Below, in pieces: positions 6,890 to 15,907 of a stretch of 23,845 nt of DNA. Source of the stretch: CAYUYV01 sp050331455 (GTDB taxonomy: Bacteria > Pseudomonadota > Alphaproteobacteria > JAJFIK01); contig JBHJGV010000028.1 in assembly GCA_050331455.1 (NCBI GenBank), positions 1-23,845 of the forward strand, read 5' to 3'. Made by a program: the position numbers and the translations under genes. Numbering within the stretch: position 1 is the first letter of the stretch; every line of letters starts with the position of its first letter. The notes under the pieces are model-generated. The model made no database searches. It was not told where the DNA came from and saw nothing but the letters and a program-made list of their open reading frames with translations.

Positions 6890-8710
6890 ATGGCCGATCG
6901 AACACCCCGTGCACGCAATTGGCGCAATAAAGGTCTGGCCGTGGCCCTCGGCGCCTTGAGCCTTATCGGAGGGACCTTGATGCACTCCATCGACAGCGGG
7001 GCCCTGGCCCAGAGCCCCCATCTGGGCGGCGGCGACCGCATCGTGGGCCTGCCCTTCGCCACCCGCGCGCCGGTCATCGCGCCCCAGGGCATGGCGGCGA
7101 CGGCCCAGCCCCTCGCCTCCCAAATCGCCATCGATGTCCTCAAGGCCGGGGGCAGCGCGGTGGACGCCGCCATCGCCGCCAATGCGGCCCTCGGTCTGAT
7201 GGAGCCCACGGGCTGCGGCATCGGCGGCGATCTTTTCGCCCTGGTCTGGGACCCGAAAACCCGTCGCCTTTACGGGCTGAACGCCTCCGGCCGGTCGCCC
7301 CGGGGCCGAAGCCTCGCGGATCTCAAAGCCAAGCTGGGGGCCCGTGACACCATCCCGCCCGTGGGCTCCCTGTCGGTCACGGTGCCCGGCGCCGTCGACG
7401 GCTGGTTCGCCCTCCACGGCCGGTTCGGCACTTTGCCCATGGCTGAGGTGCTGGCCCCCGCCATCGCCTATGCCCGCGACGGCTTCCCCGTGTCCCAGGT
7501 GATTGCCCATTACTTCGCCATGAATTTCCGCCGCTTCGCCGAGGCACGCGAGGCCTATGGCCCCTTGTTCGAGGAGTTCGACAACGCGAAGGCCACCTAT
7601 CTGGTGGATGGCACCGCACCGGCCGAGGGTGATTTGTTCCGCAATCCGGATCTGGCGCGCACCTACGACATCATCGCCCGCCAGGGCCGCGATGCCTTCT
7701 ACAAGGGCGCACTCGCCCGCACCATGGCGGCCTATTTCAAGCGCATCGGCGGCGATCTGACCCTTGAGGACTTCGCGGCCCACGAAAGCACCTGGGTCGA
7801 GCCCTTGAGCGTCAATTACCGGGGCTATGACGTCTACCAATTGCCCCCCAACACCCAGGGCGTGGCGGCCCTCCAGATGCTCCAGATGCTCAAAGCCTAT
7901 GACCTGAAGGCCATGGGCCCCGGCAATCCGCAGGCGCTGCATGTGATGGTGGAAGCCAAGCGCCTCGCCTTCGAGGACCGGGCCCGCTACTACGCCGATC
8001 CGGATTTCGCCCGCGCGCCCCTCACCGCGCTGATCTCGGACGCCTATGCGGATACGCGCCGCGCCCTGATCGATCCGGACCAAGCCTTGAGGGATCTCGG
8101 CCCCGGCGCGCCGAAGCTCGACCAAGGCGATACGACCTATCTGACCGTGGCGGATAAAACCGGCATGATGGTCTCGCTGATCCAGTCCAACTATCGCGGC
8201 ATGGGATCGGGTCTCGTCGCGGACGGTCTCGGCTTCATGTTCCAGAACCGGGGTGAGCTGTTCGCGCTCGATCCGGAGCATCCCAATGCCTATGCCCCCG
8301 GCAAGCGGCCCTTTCACACCATCATTCCGTCCTTCGTGATGAAGGACGGCGAGCCCTTCATGAGCTTCGGCCTGATGGGCGGCGGCATGCAGCCCCAGGG
8401 CCATGTCCAGGTGCTGGTCAACATGATCGATCACGGCATGAATATTCAGGAGGCGGGCGATGCGGCCCGCTGGTGCCATGTGGGCGGCCGCGAGCCTACC
8501 GATGAGCCGGGGGCGGACATGGTCGGCACCCTGCTGATCGAGAGCGGCCTGCCGGACCGGGTGCGCCGGGTGCTGGAGCGCAAGGGCCACCGCGTGCGCC
8601 TCGGTGACGGTGTGTTCGGCGGCTACCAGGCCATCATGCGCGATCCCGAAACGGGCATGTATTGGGGCGCGTCCGAAATGCGCAAGGACGGCATGGCGAT
8701 CGGCTATTGA
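6890..8710 (+). CDS. ggt: Secreted gamma-glutamyltransferase family protein
   Basis: A 606-residue Ntn-hydrolase of the gamma-glutamyltranspeptidase family, which hydrolyses or transfers the gamma-glutamyl group of glutathione and related compounds. Residues 1-43 include a basic start, a hydrophobic core and SGALAQS, consistent with Sec export to the periplasm. Diagnostic parts are KAGGSAVDAAIAANAALG, EPTGCGIGGDLF and the self-cleavage site GDTTYLTV, where Thr415 is the expected nucleophile; cleavage would give large (about 1-414) and small (415-606) subunits. SNYRGMGSGLVADGLGFMFQ and GLMGGGMQPQGHVQ are typical of the YwrD-like branch rather than classical E. coli Ggt, so the preferred substrate is uncertain. 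AGGGAG precedes the ATG. The gene converges on the membrane-protein gene, with stops 24 bp apart. Confidence 0.92.
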   Translation: MADRTPRARNWRNKGLAVALGALSLIGGTLMHSIDSGALAQSPHLGGGDRIVGLPFATRAPVIAPQGMAATAQPLASQIAIDVLKAGGSAVDAAIAANAALGLMEPTGCGIGGDLFALVWDPKTRRLYGLNASGRSPRGRSLADLKAKLGARDTIPPVGSLSVTVPGAVDGWFALHGRFGTLPMAEVLAPAIAYARDGFPVSQVIAHYFAMNFRRFAEAREAYGPLFEEFDNAKATYLVDGTAPAEGDLFRNPDLARTYDIIARQGRDAFYKGALARTMAAYFKRIGGDLTLEDFAAHESTWVEPLSVNYRGYDVYQLPPNTQGVAALQMLQMLKAYDLKAMGPGNPQALHVMVEAKRLAFEDRARYYADPDFARAPLTALISDAYADTRRALIDPDQALRDLGPGAPKLDQGDTTYLTVADKTGMMVSLIQSNYRGMGSGLVADGLGFMFQNRGELFALDPEHPNAYAPGKRPFHTIIPSFVMKDGEPFMSFGLMGGGMQPQGHVQVLVNMIDHGMNIQEAGDAARWCHVGGREPTDEPGADMVGTLLIESGLPDRVRRVLERKGHRVRLGDGVFGGYQAIMRDPETGMYWGASEMRKDGMAIGY

Positions 8711-8734
8711 TCCGATGGCCCATGGGGCGACCGG

Positions 8735-9475
8735 TCAGCGGCCATAGGGCTGCAGGTCCGGCACCTCGACAACGAACGGCGCGATCACGGCAAGGACCGC
8801 GATCCACACGGCAAGGCCGCCCAGCAAAGCAATCACCACCCGCATGCGGGAGATGCCGGCGATCCGCGGCCAGAACAGGATGGGAAACCCGATCAGCATA
8901 AAGACCGATGCGGCATTGATCACGATGGCGACCGCGGCCGGCACGACGGTGTCATAGACCGGCACGACCTGGCCCACACCGATCAATGCGGCATCGGCCA
9001 CGCCGGAAAACAGGCTCCAGGCATTCCAGTAGAAAAAGAACCCGGCGACAAAGCGCACGGGAAGCGCACCGGCGGAAAACAGGGCCACCAGAAGGCCCAG
9101 ACTATAAAAGACGGCCAGAAGAGCCGCCTCCCGGATCAGATCGTCGATCAGCCAGACGCCGGTCACGCTCCAGGGCTCCAGATAGCCCTCGGCCGCGGCC
9201 CAGTCGGCGAACTGCTTGAAGTCCGGCGAGACCGCGCCAGCCTCGACGCCGAAGGTCAAAATGACCGGTAACAACAGGTTCGAAAAGGCAATGGCCAGGG
9301 TCGCGAATTTCACCGGGCCCATATACCGGTCACCGGCGCGTTCCTCGTTGAGGGTCCAGAACCGATCCGGGCGCGCGCGCACGTCCTCGTAATAGGCGCG
9401 ATAGAAGCTCAGGGGACGGAACAGAACCGACCAGAAGGTCGGTAGGAACCAGGGCAGTTTGAACAGACTGAACAT
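8735..9475 (-). CDS. Polytopic inner-membrane protein, function unknown
   Basis: 246 residues with about five hydrophobic segments, for example FATLAIAFSNLLLPVILTFG, LLAVFYSLGLLVALFSAGAL, VVPAAVAIVINAASVFMLIG and VVIALLGGLAVWIAVLAVIA. The N-terminal FKLPWFLPTFWSVLFRPLSFY suggests an amphipathic helix. The general look recalls YIP1-type membrane proteins, but I see no decisive motif. I chose ATG 9475 because AGGGG lies 8 nt upstream; an in-frame ATG at 9526 would add a non-hydrophobic Cys/Pro-rich leader without a ribosome site. It follows the CAP-domain gene by 72 bp in the same direction and may be the last gene of that transcription unit. Confidence 0.75.
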   Translation of the reverse strand: MFSLFKLPWFLPTFWSVLFRPLSFYRAYYEDVRARPDRFWTLNEERAGDRYMGPVKFATLAIAFSNLLLPVILTFGVEAGAVSPDFKQFADWAAAEGYLEPWSVTGVWLIDDLIREAALLAVFYSLGLLVALFSAGALPVRFVAGFFFYWNAWSLFSGVADAALIGVGQVVPVYDTVVPAAVAIVINAASVFMLIGFPILFWPRIAGISRMRVVIALLGGLAVWIAVLAVIAPFVVEVPDLQPYGR

Positions 9476-9547
9476 GGCACACCCCTGTTGCGGCAAAGGC
9501 CCGTGGCATCCGGCGCTTGCCCCCATCGGACAGGGCCGACATTATTC

Positions 9548-10564
9548 CTACTGGGTCACGCCCACCACCATGGCCCAATAGCAGCCCGGCACAATGCCGT
9601 CCCCATTGGACGGCATGCGCTCCCCTTCCGCGAAGCCCACACCCAGATCCACCATGCCCGGGGCCAGCAGATTGGCCCGGTGGCCAGGGCTGGCCATCCA
9701 GCCTTCGACCACCTGGGCCACGCTCGATTGTCCGCTTGCAACATTTTCCGCGATCCGGCGATAGGGATAACCGCCCCGCAGGGCCCGTTCCCCCAGGGTG
9801 CTGCCGTCGGAGCCCCCATGGGCCATAAACCGGCTCTGGGCCATGTCGGCGGCGTGTCCCTGGGCGATCCGGTCGAGGCGCGCTTCGGCCCGCAGCAGCG
9901 TCAGACCGCGCCGGCCCCGTTCCCGGTTCACGGCCGTCAGGACACCCCGGCGGATCTGGCCGAGGTCCATGGACCCGAGATCACCGCATTCCTCTCCGCG
10001 CGGGCCGGGCCCGCTGCGCTCGGCGGACTGGGCCACGACCATCACCCAGTAGCAGCCGCGCACGATCGTGGCCCGATCCGAGGGTACCCGGTCCCCGATG
10101 ACGAAGCCGAGGCCAATTTCCTGGCCCTCGGGCATCATGATCGTTTCCCGGTGGGAGGGGCTGTTCAGCCAGCTGTCCATTACTGTGTGCACGCTGGCCT
10201 GCCCGGCGGCGACATTCTCCGAAATGCGCCAATAGGCGTAGCCCCAGCGATCGGCCCGGTCGCCCACCCGGGTGCCCCCGCTGCCCACATGGCTCATGAT
10301 GCGCCGCCGGGCCATGTCCTTGGCGTGGGCCTGGGCAATGCGGTCGAGCTGGGCGCTGCCGGTCAGGGGCTCGCGCTGTCCCTGGTGACGGTGTTCGTTG
10401 ACCGCCTGCAGGATCTCCCCGCGGATGATCGACAGCCCCTCGGCGTCGTCCATCAGGTTACCGCATTCGGACGCGACGGCCCGACCGGAAACGAGGGCCA
10501 AAAAGGTGACGACACTCACCATCAGTATCAGGAAAAAAGACCGGATCCGCATCAGATTATCCAT
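9548..10564 (-). CDS. Secreted protein with two CAP (SCP/PR1-like) domains
   Basis: 338 residues. A signal peptide (MRIRSFFLILMVSVVTFLALVSG, cleavage near AVAS-E) is followed by two CAP domains. Domain 1 (about 45-175) has LDRIAQAHAKDMA, ISENVAAGQ, SWLNSPSHRETIM and CYWVMVVAQ. Domain 2 (about 195-338) has LDRIAQGHAADMA, IAENVASGQ, GWMASPGHRANLL and CYWAMVV. The His of each HxxDM and SP.HR motif is kept in both copies. Bacterial CAP proteins are extracellular and mostly of unknown activity; two copies in one chain are uncommon. The ATG at 10564 overlaps the preceding stop codon (TATGGATAA). The next in-frame ATG at 10552 is an equally possible start and would begin directly at the signal peptide. 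No strong ribosome site is seen, so translation is probably coupled to the upstream gene. Confidence 0.88.
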   Translation of the reverse strand: MDNLMRIRSFFLILMVSVVTFLALVSGRAVASECGNLMDDAEGLSIIRGEILQAVNEHRHQGQREPLTGSAQLDRIAQAHAKDMARRRIMSHVGSGGTRVGDRADRWGYAYWRISENVAAGQASVHTVMDSWLNSPSHRETIMMPEGQEIGLGFVIGDRVPSDRATIVRGCYWVMVVAQSAERSGPGPRGEECGDLGSMDLGQIRRGVLTAVNRERGRRGLTLLRAEARLDRIAQGHAADMAQSRFMAHGGSDGSTLGERALRGGYPYRRIAENVASGQSSVAQVVEGWMASPGHRANLLAPGMVDLGVGFAEGERMPSNGDGIVPGCYWAMVVGVTQ

Positions 10565-11279
10565 AGGTGCGTTTCAGATGGGCGAGCGCGGCGGCGGCGC
10601 CCGAAAACACGGTTCCACCACCGTCGGGATCGCCTGCATTGGGATCGCCCACATTGGGATCACGAAGCGCCACGGCGGGCCCCATGCCGTCGCCCGGTCC
10701 GCGGCCGGGATGGCGCCGATAGGGCAATTCCAGTTCGCACAAGGCCTCACGCAGCAGCCGTGCCCGCGGATCGGCCTCGACGCCCCACATCTCCAGGGGC
10801 TGTTCGATCTCCACGCTGCGCTTCCGGGATCGGGCGCCGGCACCGAGGCGAAAAGCGAGGCTCAGGGAGGCGAGGATGGTGTCCAGAAAGCCGATCAAAC
10901 GGTGCAGCGGCTGCGGTCTTTGTCCGTAGGTTTTGAACAGAAAACGGGCGATGTCCGCGCTCTCATACATCCGCGTATCCGTATTCGGATCGATCAGATA
11001 GGGGAATTGGGCCTTGCCGCCGAGGCGGACCAGTTCCGGGCGAAAGCGCGTGCCTTGTTTGGGACACGGACGAATATCCACGGGCAGGTGCAGGCCGCTC
11101 ACGGCTTCACGGGCGATGCGACAAAAGGGACAGCCTTCGAATTCGTACAGCACCAGTGGGCGGTCAGGTTGGCGTTTGGCCGGACGGCCGGCCCATCCGG
11201 CCCAAAAGCGCGTCAGCGTCGGCAGGGCGGCCCATCCGACCTGCACGAGAAACCAAACACCGCCGGGGTTCCGCTCCAT
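10557..11279 (-). CDS. Membrane-anchored thioredoxin/GST N-terminal-like protein
   Basis: 240 residues. A short hydrophobic start (VWFLVQVGWAALPTL) leads into a thioredoxin-fold GST N-terminal domain (about 41-115) with a CPFC redox motif in LYEFEGCPFCRIAREA, the cis-Pro segment QFPYLID and ESADIARFLF. A second, degenerate copy seems to start at LEMWGVEADPRARLLREALC (about 163 onward) without CxxC. The tandem layout resembles GST-N-like proteins of plants and proteobacteria whose substrates are unknown. Between residues 213 and 222 the repeat NVGDPNAGDP reflects a 15-bp DNA repeat. The start ATG 11279 has GGGAGG upstream. It overlaps the CAP-protein gene by eight bases and follows rnd by 120 bp. 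Confidence 0.75.
   Translation of the reverse strand: MERNPGGVWFLVQVGWAALPTLTRFWAGWAGRPAKRQPDRPLVLYEFEGCPFCRIAREAVSGLHLPVDIRPCPKQGTRFRPELVRLGGKAQFPYLIDPNTDTRMYESADIARFLFKTYGQRPQPLHRLIGFLDTILASLSLAFRLGAGARSRKRSVEIEQPLEMWGVEADPRARLLREALCELELPYRRHPGRGPGDGMGPAVALRDPNVGDPNAGDPDGGGTVFSGAAAALAHLKRTYG
10626..10655. repeat. 15-bp direct repeat inside the thioredoxin-like gene
   Basis: GGGATCGCCTGCATT (10626-10640) is followed by GGGATCGCCCACATT (10641-10655) and a partial third unit GGGATCAC. It keeps the frame and produces the repeated Asp-Pro-Asn/Gly pattern in the second thioredoxin-like region. Confidence 0.8.
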
Positions 11280-11399
11280 CGCCCCCTTCCTCCCTTGCCT
11301 CGTTGGACGAGAACCTCACTTTGGCGTTGGTGGCATGTCCGCCGGCGCGCGTCAAAAGATGAAGGCCAACCCGCCACCCACCACGCGCAAGGGGCGCGC

Positions 11400-12596
11400 T
11401 CAACCCTCAGCCGTGCGCCCCCCATCGACCTCGATCAATGCGACGGTCCGGCCCCGCGCCCCGAGGGCGAGGCGTCCGTCCTTCAGGCGGAGGGCCGCAT
11501 CGCCGAAAATCTCCCGGCGCCAGCCGGACAGGGCCGGCACATCCGGCGCGTCCTCGGCGGCAATGCGCTCCAGATCCGCGGATGTCGCGATCAGCTTGCC
11601 GGCAACGCCGTGGTCCTCGCAAACCGTTTTGAGCAGGACACGGAGCAGATCGATCAGCGGTCCGAGCCCGGCCGGCGTCGGCGCCGATTTGGTCACCACC
11701 GGGATCTCTTCCCGGGGCATGGCCAACCCCTGCGCGACAGCCTCGAGCGCTGCGCGGCCTTGCGCGGAATTGGCAAAGCCCTTCGGTACGCCGCGCAGGC
11801 GCTCCATGTCCTCCTTGCTCTGCGGCGCGGCCCCGGCAAGCTCAAGCAGAGCGTCATCCTTGACGATGCGGGCGCGCGGCACATCCCGGCCCTGGGCCTC
11901 GCACTCGCGCCAGGCGGCCAGAGCCTTCAGGACGCCCATGAATTTGCGCGACGTGTTGCGCGTTTTCAGGCGCCGCCAGGCGTCCTCCGGCTCCAAGGTG
12001 TAAAGGCTCGGATTTTCCAGCGCGGCCACTTCTTCCGCGACCCACGCCGCCCTGCCCTCCCGGGCCAGACTTTCGGCCAGGATCGGATAGAGGTCGCGCA
12101 GATGGGTGACGTCGCCCATGGCATAGGCGAGCTGTTTTTCGGTGAGCGGCCGGCGGCTCCAGTCCGTGAAGCGGGAACTCTTGTCGAGATCCCGGCTCAG
12201 CATGGACTTCACCAGCGTCTCATAGCCGACGCTCTCGCCGAAACCGCACACCATGGCCGCGATCTGGGAGTCGAAAATCGGCTTGGGCAGCACGCCGAGC
12301 CGATGGACAAACAGCTCCATATCCTGGCGCGCTGCATGGAAAACCTTCAGAACCCCTTCATCCGAGAGCAACGCCACCAGGGGCGCGAGGGTCCGGGGGT
12401 GATCCTCGGGCCCGCCGAAATCCTGGGCCAAAGGGTCGATGATCGCCTCGACACCGGCGCCGGCGACCTGAACGAGGCACAGGCGCGGCCAATAGGTGGT
12501 GTCCCTCAGGAATTCCGTATCCACACACAGGAAGGAATTCGTCTGGAGCTCGGCACAGAGGGCCTCGAGCCCCGCTTGGTTGGTGATGATACGCAT
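11400..12596 (-). CDS. rnd: Ribonuclease D
   Basis: A 398-residue 3'-5' exoribonuclease acting in tRNA 3'-end maturation. The DEDDy catalytic motifs are visible: CVDTEFLRD (Exo I), KVFHAARQDMELF (Exo II) and YAMGDVTHLRDLYPIL (Exo III, with the Tyr). One or two HRDC-like helical regions follow (about 210-380, including RDVPRARIVKDDALLELA). I start it at ATG 12596 (MRIITNQAGL); the frame is open upstream but lacks family similarity there. No strong ribosome site is seen. It is divergent from aspS, from which it is separated by 168 bp, so the two translation/RNA genes may share a regulatory region. Confidence 0.93.
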   Translation of the reverse strand: MRIITNQAGLEALCAELQTNSFLCVDTEFLRDTTYWPRLCLVQVAGAGVEAIIDPLAQDFGGPEDHPRTLAPLVALLSDEGVLKVFHAARQDMELFVHRLGVLPKPIFDSQIAAMVCGFGESVGYETLVKSMLSRDLDKSSRFTDWSRRPLTEKQLAYAMGDVTHLRDLYPILAESLAREGRAAWVAEEVAALENPSLYTLEPEDAWRRLKTRNTSRKFMGVLKALAAWRECEAQGRDVPRARIVKDDALLELAGAAPQSKEDMERLRGVPKGFANSAQGRAALEAVAQGLAMPREEIPVVTKSAPTPAGLGPLIDLLRVLLKTVCEDHGVAGKLIATSADLERIAAEDAPDVPALSGWRREIFGDAALRLKDGRLALGARGRTVALIEVDGGRTAEG

Positions 12597-12666
12597 GAAA
12601 AAGCTATAGCCCAGGGTTCGCCCAAATCGCCAGTGCACAAGCCCGCCAAGGGGTCCGGGCGCGGGC

Positions 12667-12697
12667 TTGACAAGGGCGTGCCAACCATGCGCCCTAG
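12667..12697 (+). promoter_or_regulatory. Possible aspS promoter
   Basis: CTTGACA (the -35 hexamer TTGACA at 12667-12672) followed 18-19 nt later by GCCCTAG, a -10-like element of the kind accepted in GC-rich alphaproteobacteria. It lies about 70 nt upstream of aspS. The -35 is a perfect match, the -10 is weak. Confidence 0.45.
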
Positions 12698-12764
12698 CCG
12701 CGCCTTGGCTCACGCCCAGCTTGGGGCATCCCCCCTCCATAACCAGATTGACCGGATTTCCGCC

Positions 12765-14609
12765 ATGCATGCCTATCGCAGCCACACCTGTGGAGAGCTT
12801 CGCAAGACCGATGTGGGGGAGACCGTCCGCCTGTCCGGCTGGATCCACCGCAAGCGGGACCATGGCGGCCTGCTGTTCATCGACCTGCGCGATCACTATG
12901 GCCTGACCCAGTGCGTGATCGAACCGGACAGCCCGATCTTCGCCGAGGTCGAGCGCTGGAGGGCCGAAAGCGTGATCACCGTGACCGGCCCGGTCGTGGC
13001 GCGCACGGACGACACCGTGAATGCCGATCTGCCCACCGGCGAAATCGAGATGCGGATCGAAACGGCGGAGCTGCGCTCCGGGGCGGAGGAATTGCCCCTG
13101 CCCGTGTTCGGCGATCTTGATTATCCCGAGGATACGCGGCTGCGCTACCGCTTTCTGGATCTACGGCGCGAGCGCATGCACAAGAACATCGTGCTCCGCT
13201 CCCAGATCATTGCCTCGATCCGCCGGCGGATGGTCGAACAGGGCTTCATGGAGTACCAGACGCCGATCCTCACCGCCTCCTCGCCGGAGGGCGCGCGGGA
13301 CTTCCTGGTGCCCTCGCGGCTTCATCCGGGTCAGTTCTATGCCCTGCCCCAGGCCCCCCAGCAGTTCAAGCAGTTGCTCATGGTCGCGGGCTTTGATCGC
13401 TATTTCCAGATCGCGCCCTGTTTCCGCGATGAGGATGCCCGCGCGGACCGGTCACCCGGCGAGTTCTACCAACTCGACGTGGAAATGAGCTTTGTCGAGC
13501 AGGAAGACGTCTTCCAGGCCGTGGAGCCGGTGCTGCGCGGCGTGTTCGAAGAATTTGCCCATGGTCGGACGATCCCGGACGGACCCTTCCCGCGCATTCC
13601 CTATCGCGAAGCCATGCTGAAATACGGCGTCGACAAGCCGGACCTGCGCGTGCCCCTGGAAATCGTCGACGTCACGGAAATCTTCACCCGCGAGGATGTG
13701 GCGTTCAAAGCCTTCAAGCAGGCCGTGGCCGGCGGCGGCGTGGTGCGGGCGATCCCGGCGCCGCAATGTTCCGACCGTCCCCGGAGCTTTTTCGACAAGC
13801 TCAACGACTGGGCGCGCTCGGAGATGAAGGCCCCCGGCCTTGGCTATGTCCTTTTCGAAGACGGCGAAGGCGGCGCCCTCTCCGGCAAAGGTCCTATCGC
13901 CAAATTCCTGCCGGATGATGCCATCCGGGCCATGGCGCAGCTCGCGGGCGTGAAGGCCGGCGATGCGCTGTTCTTTGCGGCAGGCAAGGAAAGCGACGTG
14001 TGCCCCCTGGCCGGAGCGGCCCGGGTGCGTATCGGCGAGGAGCTGGGGCTGAAAGAGGAGGGCATTTTCCGCTTCTGCTGGATCGTCGATTTCCCCATGT
14101 ATGAGTGGGACGACAAGGAAAAGAAGATCGACTTTTCCCACAATCCCTTTTCGATGCCCCAAGGCGGCCTGGAAGCGCTGGAGACCAAAGAGCCCCTGGA
14201 CGTTCTGGCCTATCAGTACGATATCGTTTGCAACGGATATGAGCTGTCCTCCGGTGCGATTCGGAACCACATGCCCGAGATCATGTTCAAGGCCTTTGAA
14301 CTCGCTGGGTATTCGGCGGAGACGGTGGAGCAGGAATTCGGCGGCATGCTCAACGCGTTCCGCTACGGCGCGCCGCCCCATGGCGGCATCGCCCCGGGCA
14401 TCGACCGCATCGTGATGCTGCTCTGCGGGGAGGAAAACCTCCGAGAGGTGACACTCTTCCCCATGAACCAACAGGCCGAAGACCTCATGATGGGGGCCCC
14501 CGCCCCGGTGCCCGCCCGGGCCCTTCGGGACGTTCATATCCGCACCGTCCTGCCCGAACCGCCGAAGGCGGATGACAAAGGCGCCGAGGCTCCCAAAGCG
14601 AGCGCCTGA
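12765..14609 (+). CDS. aspS: Aspartyl-tRNA synthetase, probably non-discriminating
   Basis: A 614-residue class IIb synthetase that charges tRNA with aspartate. N-terminal OB-fold anticodon-binding domain (about 1-110, SGWIHRKRDHGGLLFIDLRD), motif 2 FRDEDARADRSPGEFYQLDVEMSF split by the usual loop, the bacterial GAD insertion (about 290-420), and motif 3 GGIAPGIDRIVMLL near the end. His33 in KRDHGG is the residue associated with non-discriminating AspRS, which also charges tRNA-Asn for later amidation by GatCAB; discriminating enzymes often have Leu there. The C-terminal tail (PEPPKADDKGAEAPKASA) is Pro/Ala/Lys-rich and low in complexity. The start MHAYRS was chosen by family alignment, since the frame is open far upstream as an artefact of high G+C. 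Function is certain, specificity inferred. Confidence 0.97.
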   Translation: MHAYRSHTCGELRKTDVGETVRLSGWIHRKRDHGGLLFIDLRDHYGLTQCVIEPDSPIFAEVERWRAESVITVTGPVVARTDDTVNADLPTGEIEMRIETAELRSGAEELPLPVFGDLDYPEDTRLRYRFLDLRRERMHKNIVLRSQIIASIRRRMVEQGFMEYQTPILTASSPEGARDFLVPSRLHPGQFYALPQAPQQFKQLLMVAGFDRYFQIAPCFRDEDARADRSPGEFYQLDVEMSFVEQEDVFQAVEPVLRGVFEEFAHGRTIPDGPFPRIPYREAMLKYGVDKPDLRVPLEIVDVTEIFTREDVAFKAFKQAVAGGGVVRAIPAPQCSDRPRSFFDKLNDWARSEMKAPGLGYVLFEDGEGGALSGKGPIAKFLPDDAIRAMAQLAGVKAGDALFFAAGKESDVCPLAGAARVRIGEELGLKEEGIFRFCWIVDFPMYEWDDKEKKIDFSHNPFSMPQGGLEALETKEPLDVLAYQYDIVCNGYELSSGAIRNHMPEIMFKAFELAGYSAETVEQEFGGMLNAFRYGAPPHGGIAPGIDRIVMLLCGEENLREVTLFPMNQQAEDLMMGAPAPVPARALRDVHIRTVLPEPPKADDKGAEAPKASA

Positions 14610-14772
14610 CTTAAGCGCCTTTTCAAACGGCAAGCCACGGCATGCACGCATGGTGGCGGCACTCTCGGTGCGCGCCCTGTGCGCTCCGCGGCTCGTGGTT
14701 TTTGTGGGGCGGCCGCTCGGCGCGACGATGCTGCACCCATCCACGGCGCCCGCTCCTGAGGATCCCCGCCCC

Positions 14773-15879
14773 ATGATCCTGGACTTCACCAAGACAGTCG
14801 GCTTTACGGCCCTCGGGACCCTCAGTCTCACGGCTTGCGTTCTCTATCTGCTCGACCCGCTGATGCGGCAGCGGCAGGCCTGGGCGGTGCCGGCCCTGTT
14901 CGCGCTGCTGACGTGGTTCGCCGTCTCGAGCCTTGCCGATCGGGTGGAGGTCTATACGGACCGGCCGGTGCTCGCCGGTCTCGTCCGCGGCACCAGCTTT
15001 CTCCTGCCGCCGCTGGCGCTGGCCTTCATCATGACTTTGTCTTCGGCGCCGTTTCGCCTGCGCGCCCGGCATGCGATCCACGCCCTGCCGGCGATCGGTA
15101 TCGGCGCATCGCTGGCCCTGCTGTTCCTCGACGCCCGGACCGGCGAGCCGGCCGTGCCGATCGCCGCCGCTATACGCGCCCATTGGCTTGGCTTTCTGGT
15201 CCTGTCCGCCGGCTATCTGGTCGTCGCTCTGAGGGTCCTGCGCCGGGACGCCCGCACGATCCGGGATTACTTTTCCTTCCCGGACAACCCGGCCCAGCGC
15301 CGCCAGACCTATGTGCTGCTCTCGCTGATCGTGCCCTGGGGCATTCTTCTCGCCGAGATGGCCGCCGCCCTGGTCATGGATCTGCCCCTGCCCTTGAAAA
15401 CCGCGTTGGGGCTGATGCGCCTCGCGTGCCTCATGGCGCTGTGCGCCTACGCCCTCCAGCCGCGCGGCCTGATGCTTGTGGAAGGCGACAATGCCCCGGA
15501 ACCCGCCGTGCCCGAGCCGCCGAAATATGCGCGCTCAAACCTGCGGGAGCCCGATCGCCGACGCATTGCGGACAAGCTGCGCCGGGTCATCGAGGAGGAC
15601 AAGAGCTACCGCGATCCCTTCCTCACCCTGCGCAAGCTGAGCGCCAAGTCCGGCGTGCCGGAGCACCACATCTCTCAAGTGCTGAGCACCGCATTCGGTC
15701 GAAACTTTTTCGACGTGATCAATGGCGCCCGGATCGAGGAGGCCAAACGGCTGCTGCGCGAGACTGACGAAACGGTCCTGGCGATCAGCGAGACGGTCGG
15801 CTTCAACAGCCGCTCCACCTTCAATGCCGCCTTCCGAAAGGCAACCGGCACCACGCCCAGCGCCTACCGGCGCCGCTGA
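14773..15879 (+). CDS. Membrane-bound AraC-family regulator (7-TM N-terminus)
   Basis: 368 residues. The first 230 hold about seven hydrophobic segments (FTALGTLSLTACVLYLL, WAVPALFALLTWFAVSSLA, FLLPPLALAFIMTL, IGIGASLALLFL, WLGFLVLSAGYLVVAL, LLSLIVPWGILLAEM, LMRLACLMALCAYAL). The C-terminal ~100 residues are an AraC/XylS double helix-turn-helix with LRKLSAKSGVPEHHISQVLS and ISETVGFNSRSTFNAAFRKA followed by TGTTPSAYR, the family signature. It is therefore a one-component membrane regulator that would sense a signal at the membrane and bind DNA directly. ATG 14773 is chosen because it starts just before the first membrane segment, with GAGG upstream; the frame extends to 14572. It sits just upstream of a 16-bp repeat array and a secreted serine hydrolase, a likely target. 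Confidence 0.85.
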   Translation: MILDFTKTVGFTALGTLSLTACVLYLLDPLMRQRQAWAVPALFALLTWFAVSSLADRVEVYTDRPVLAGLVRGTSFLLPPLALAFIMTLSSAPFRLRARHAIHALPAIGIGASLALLFLDARTGEPAVPIAAAIRAHWLGFLVLSAGYLVVALRVLRRDARTIRDYFSFPDNPAQRRQTYVLLSLIVPWGILLAEMAAALVMDLPLPLKTALGLMRLACLMALCAYALQPRGLMLVEGDNAPEPAVPEPPKYARSNLREPDRRRIADKLRRVIEEDKSYRDPFLTLRKLSAKSGVPEHHISQVLSTAFGRNFFDVINGARIEEAKRLLRETDETVLAISETVGFNSRSTFNAAFRKATGTTPSAYRRR

Positions 15880-15907
15880 CGGCTTTGCGCTTTTTCAGCC
15901 GCTTCCC

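Noticed and set aside
10398..12764. Long plus-strand open frame upstream of and fused to aspS
   Set aside because: It is antisense to the CAP, thioredoxin-like and rnd genes; AspRS similarity begins only at 12765.
13452..14831. 459-codon minus-strand open frame
   Set aside because: Antisense to aspS, low-complexity shadow composition and no domain signature.
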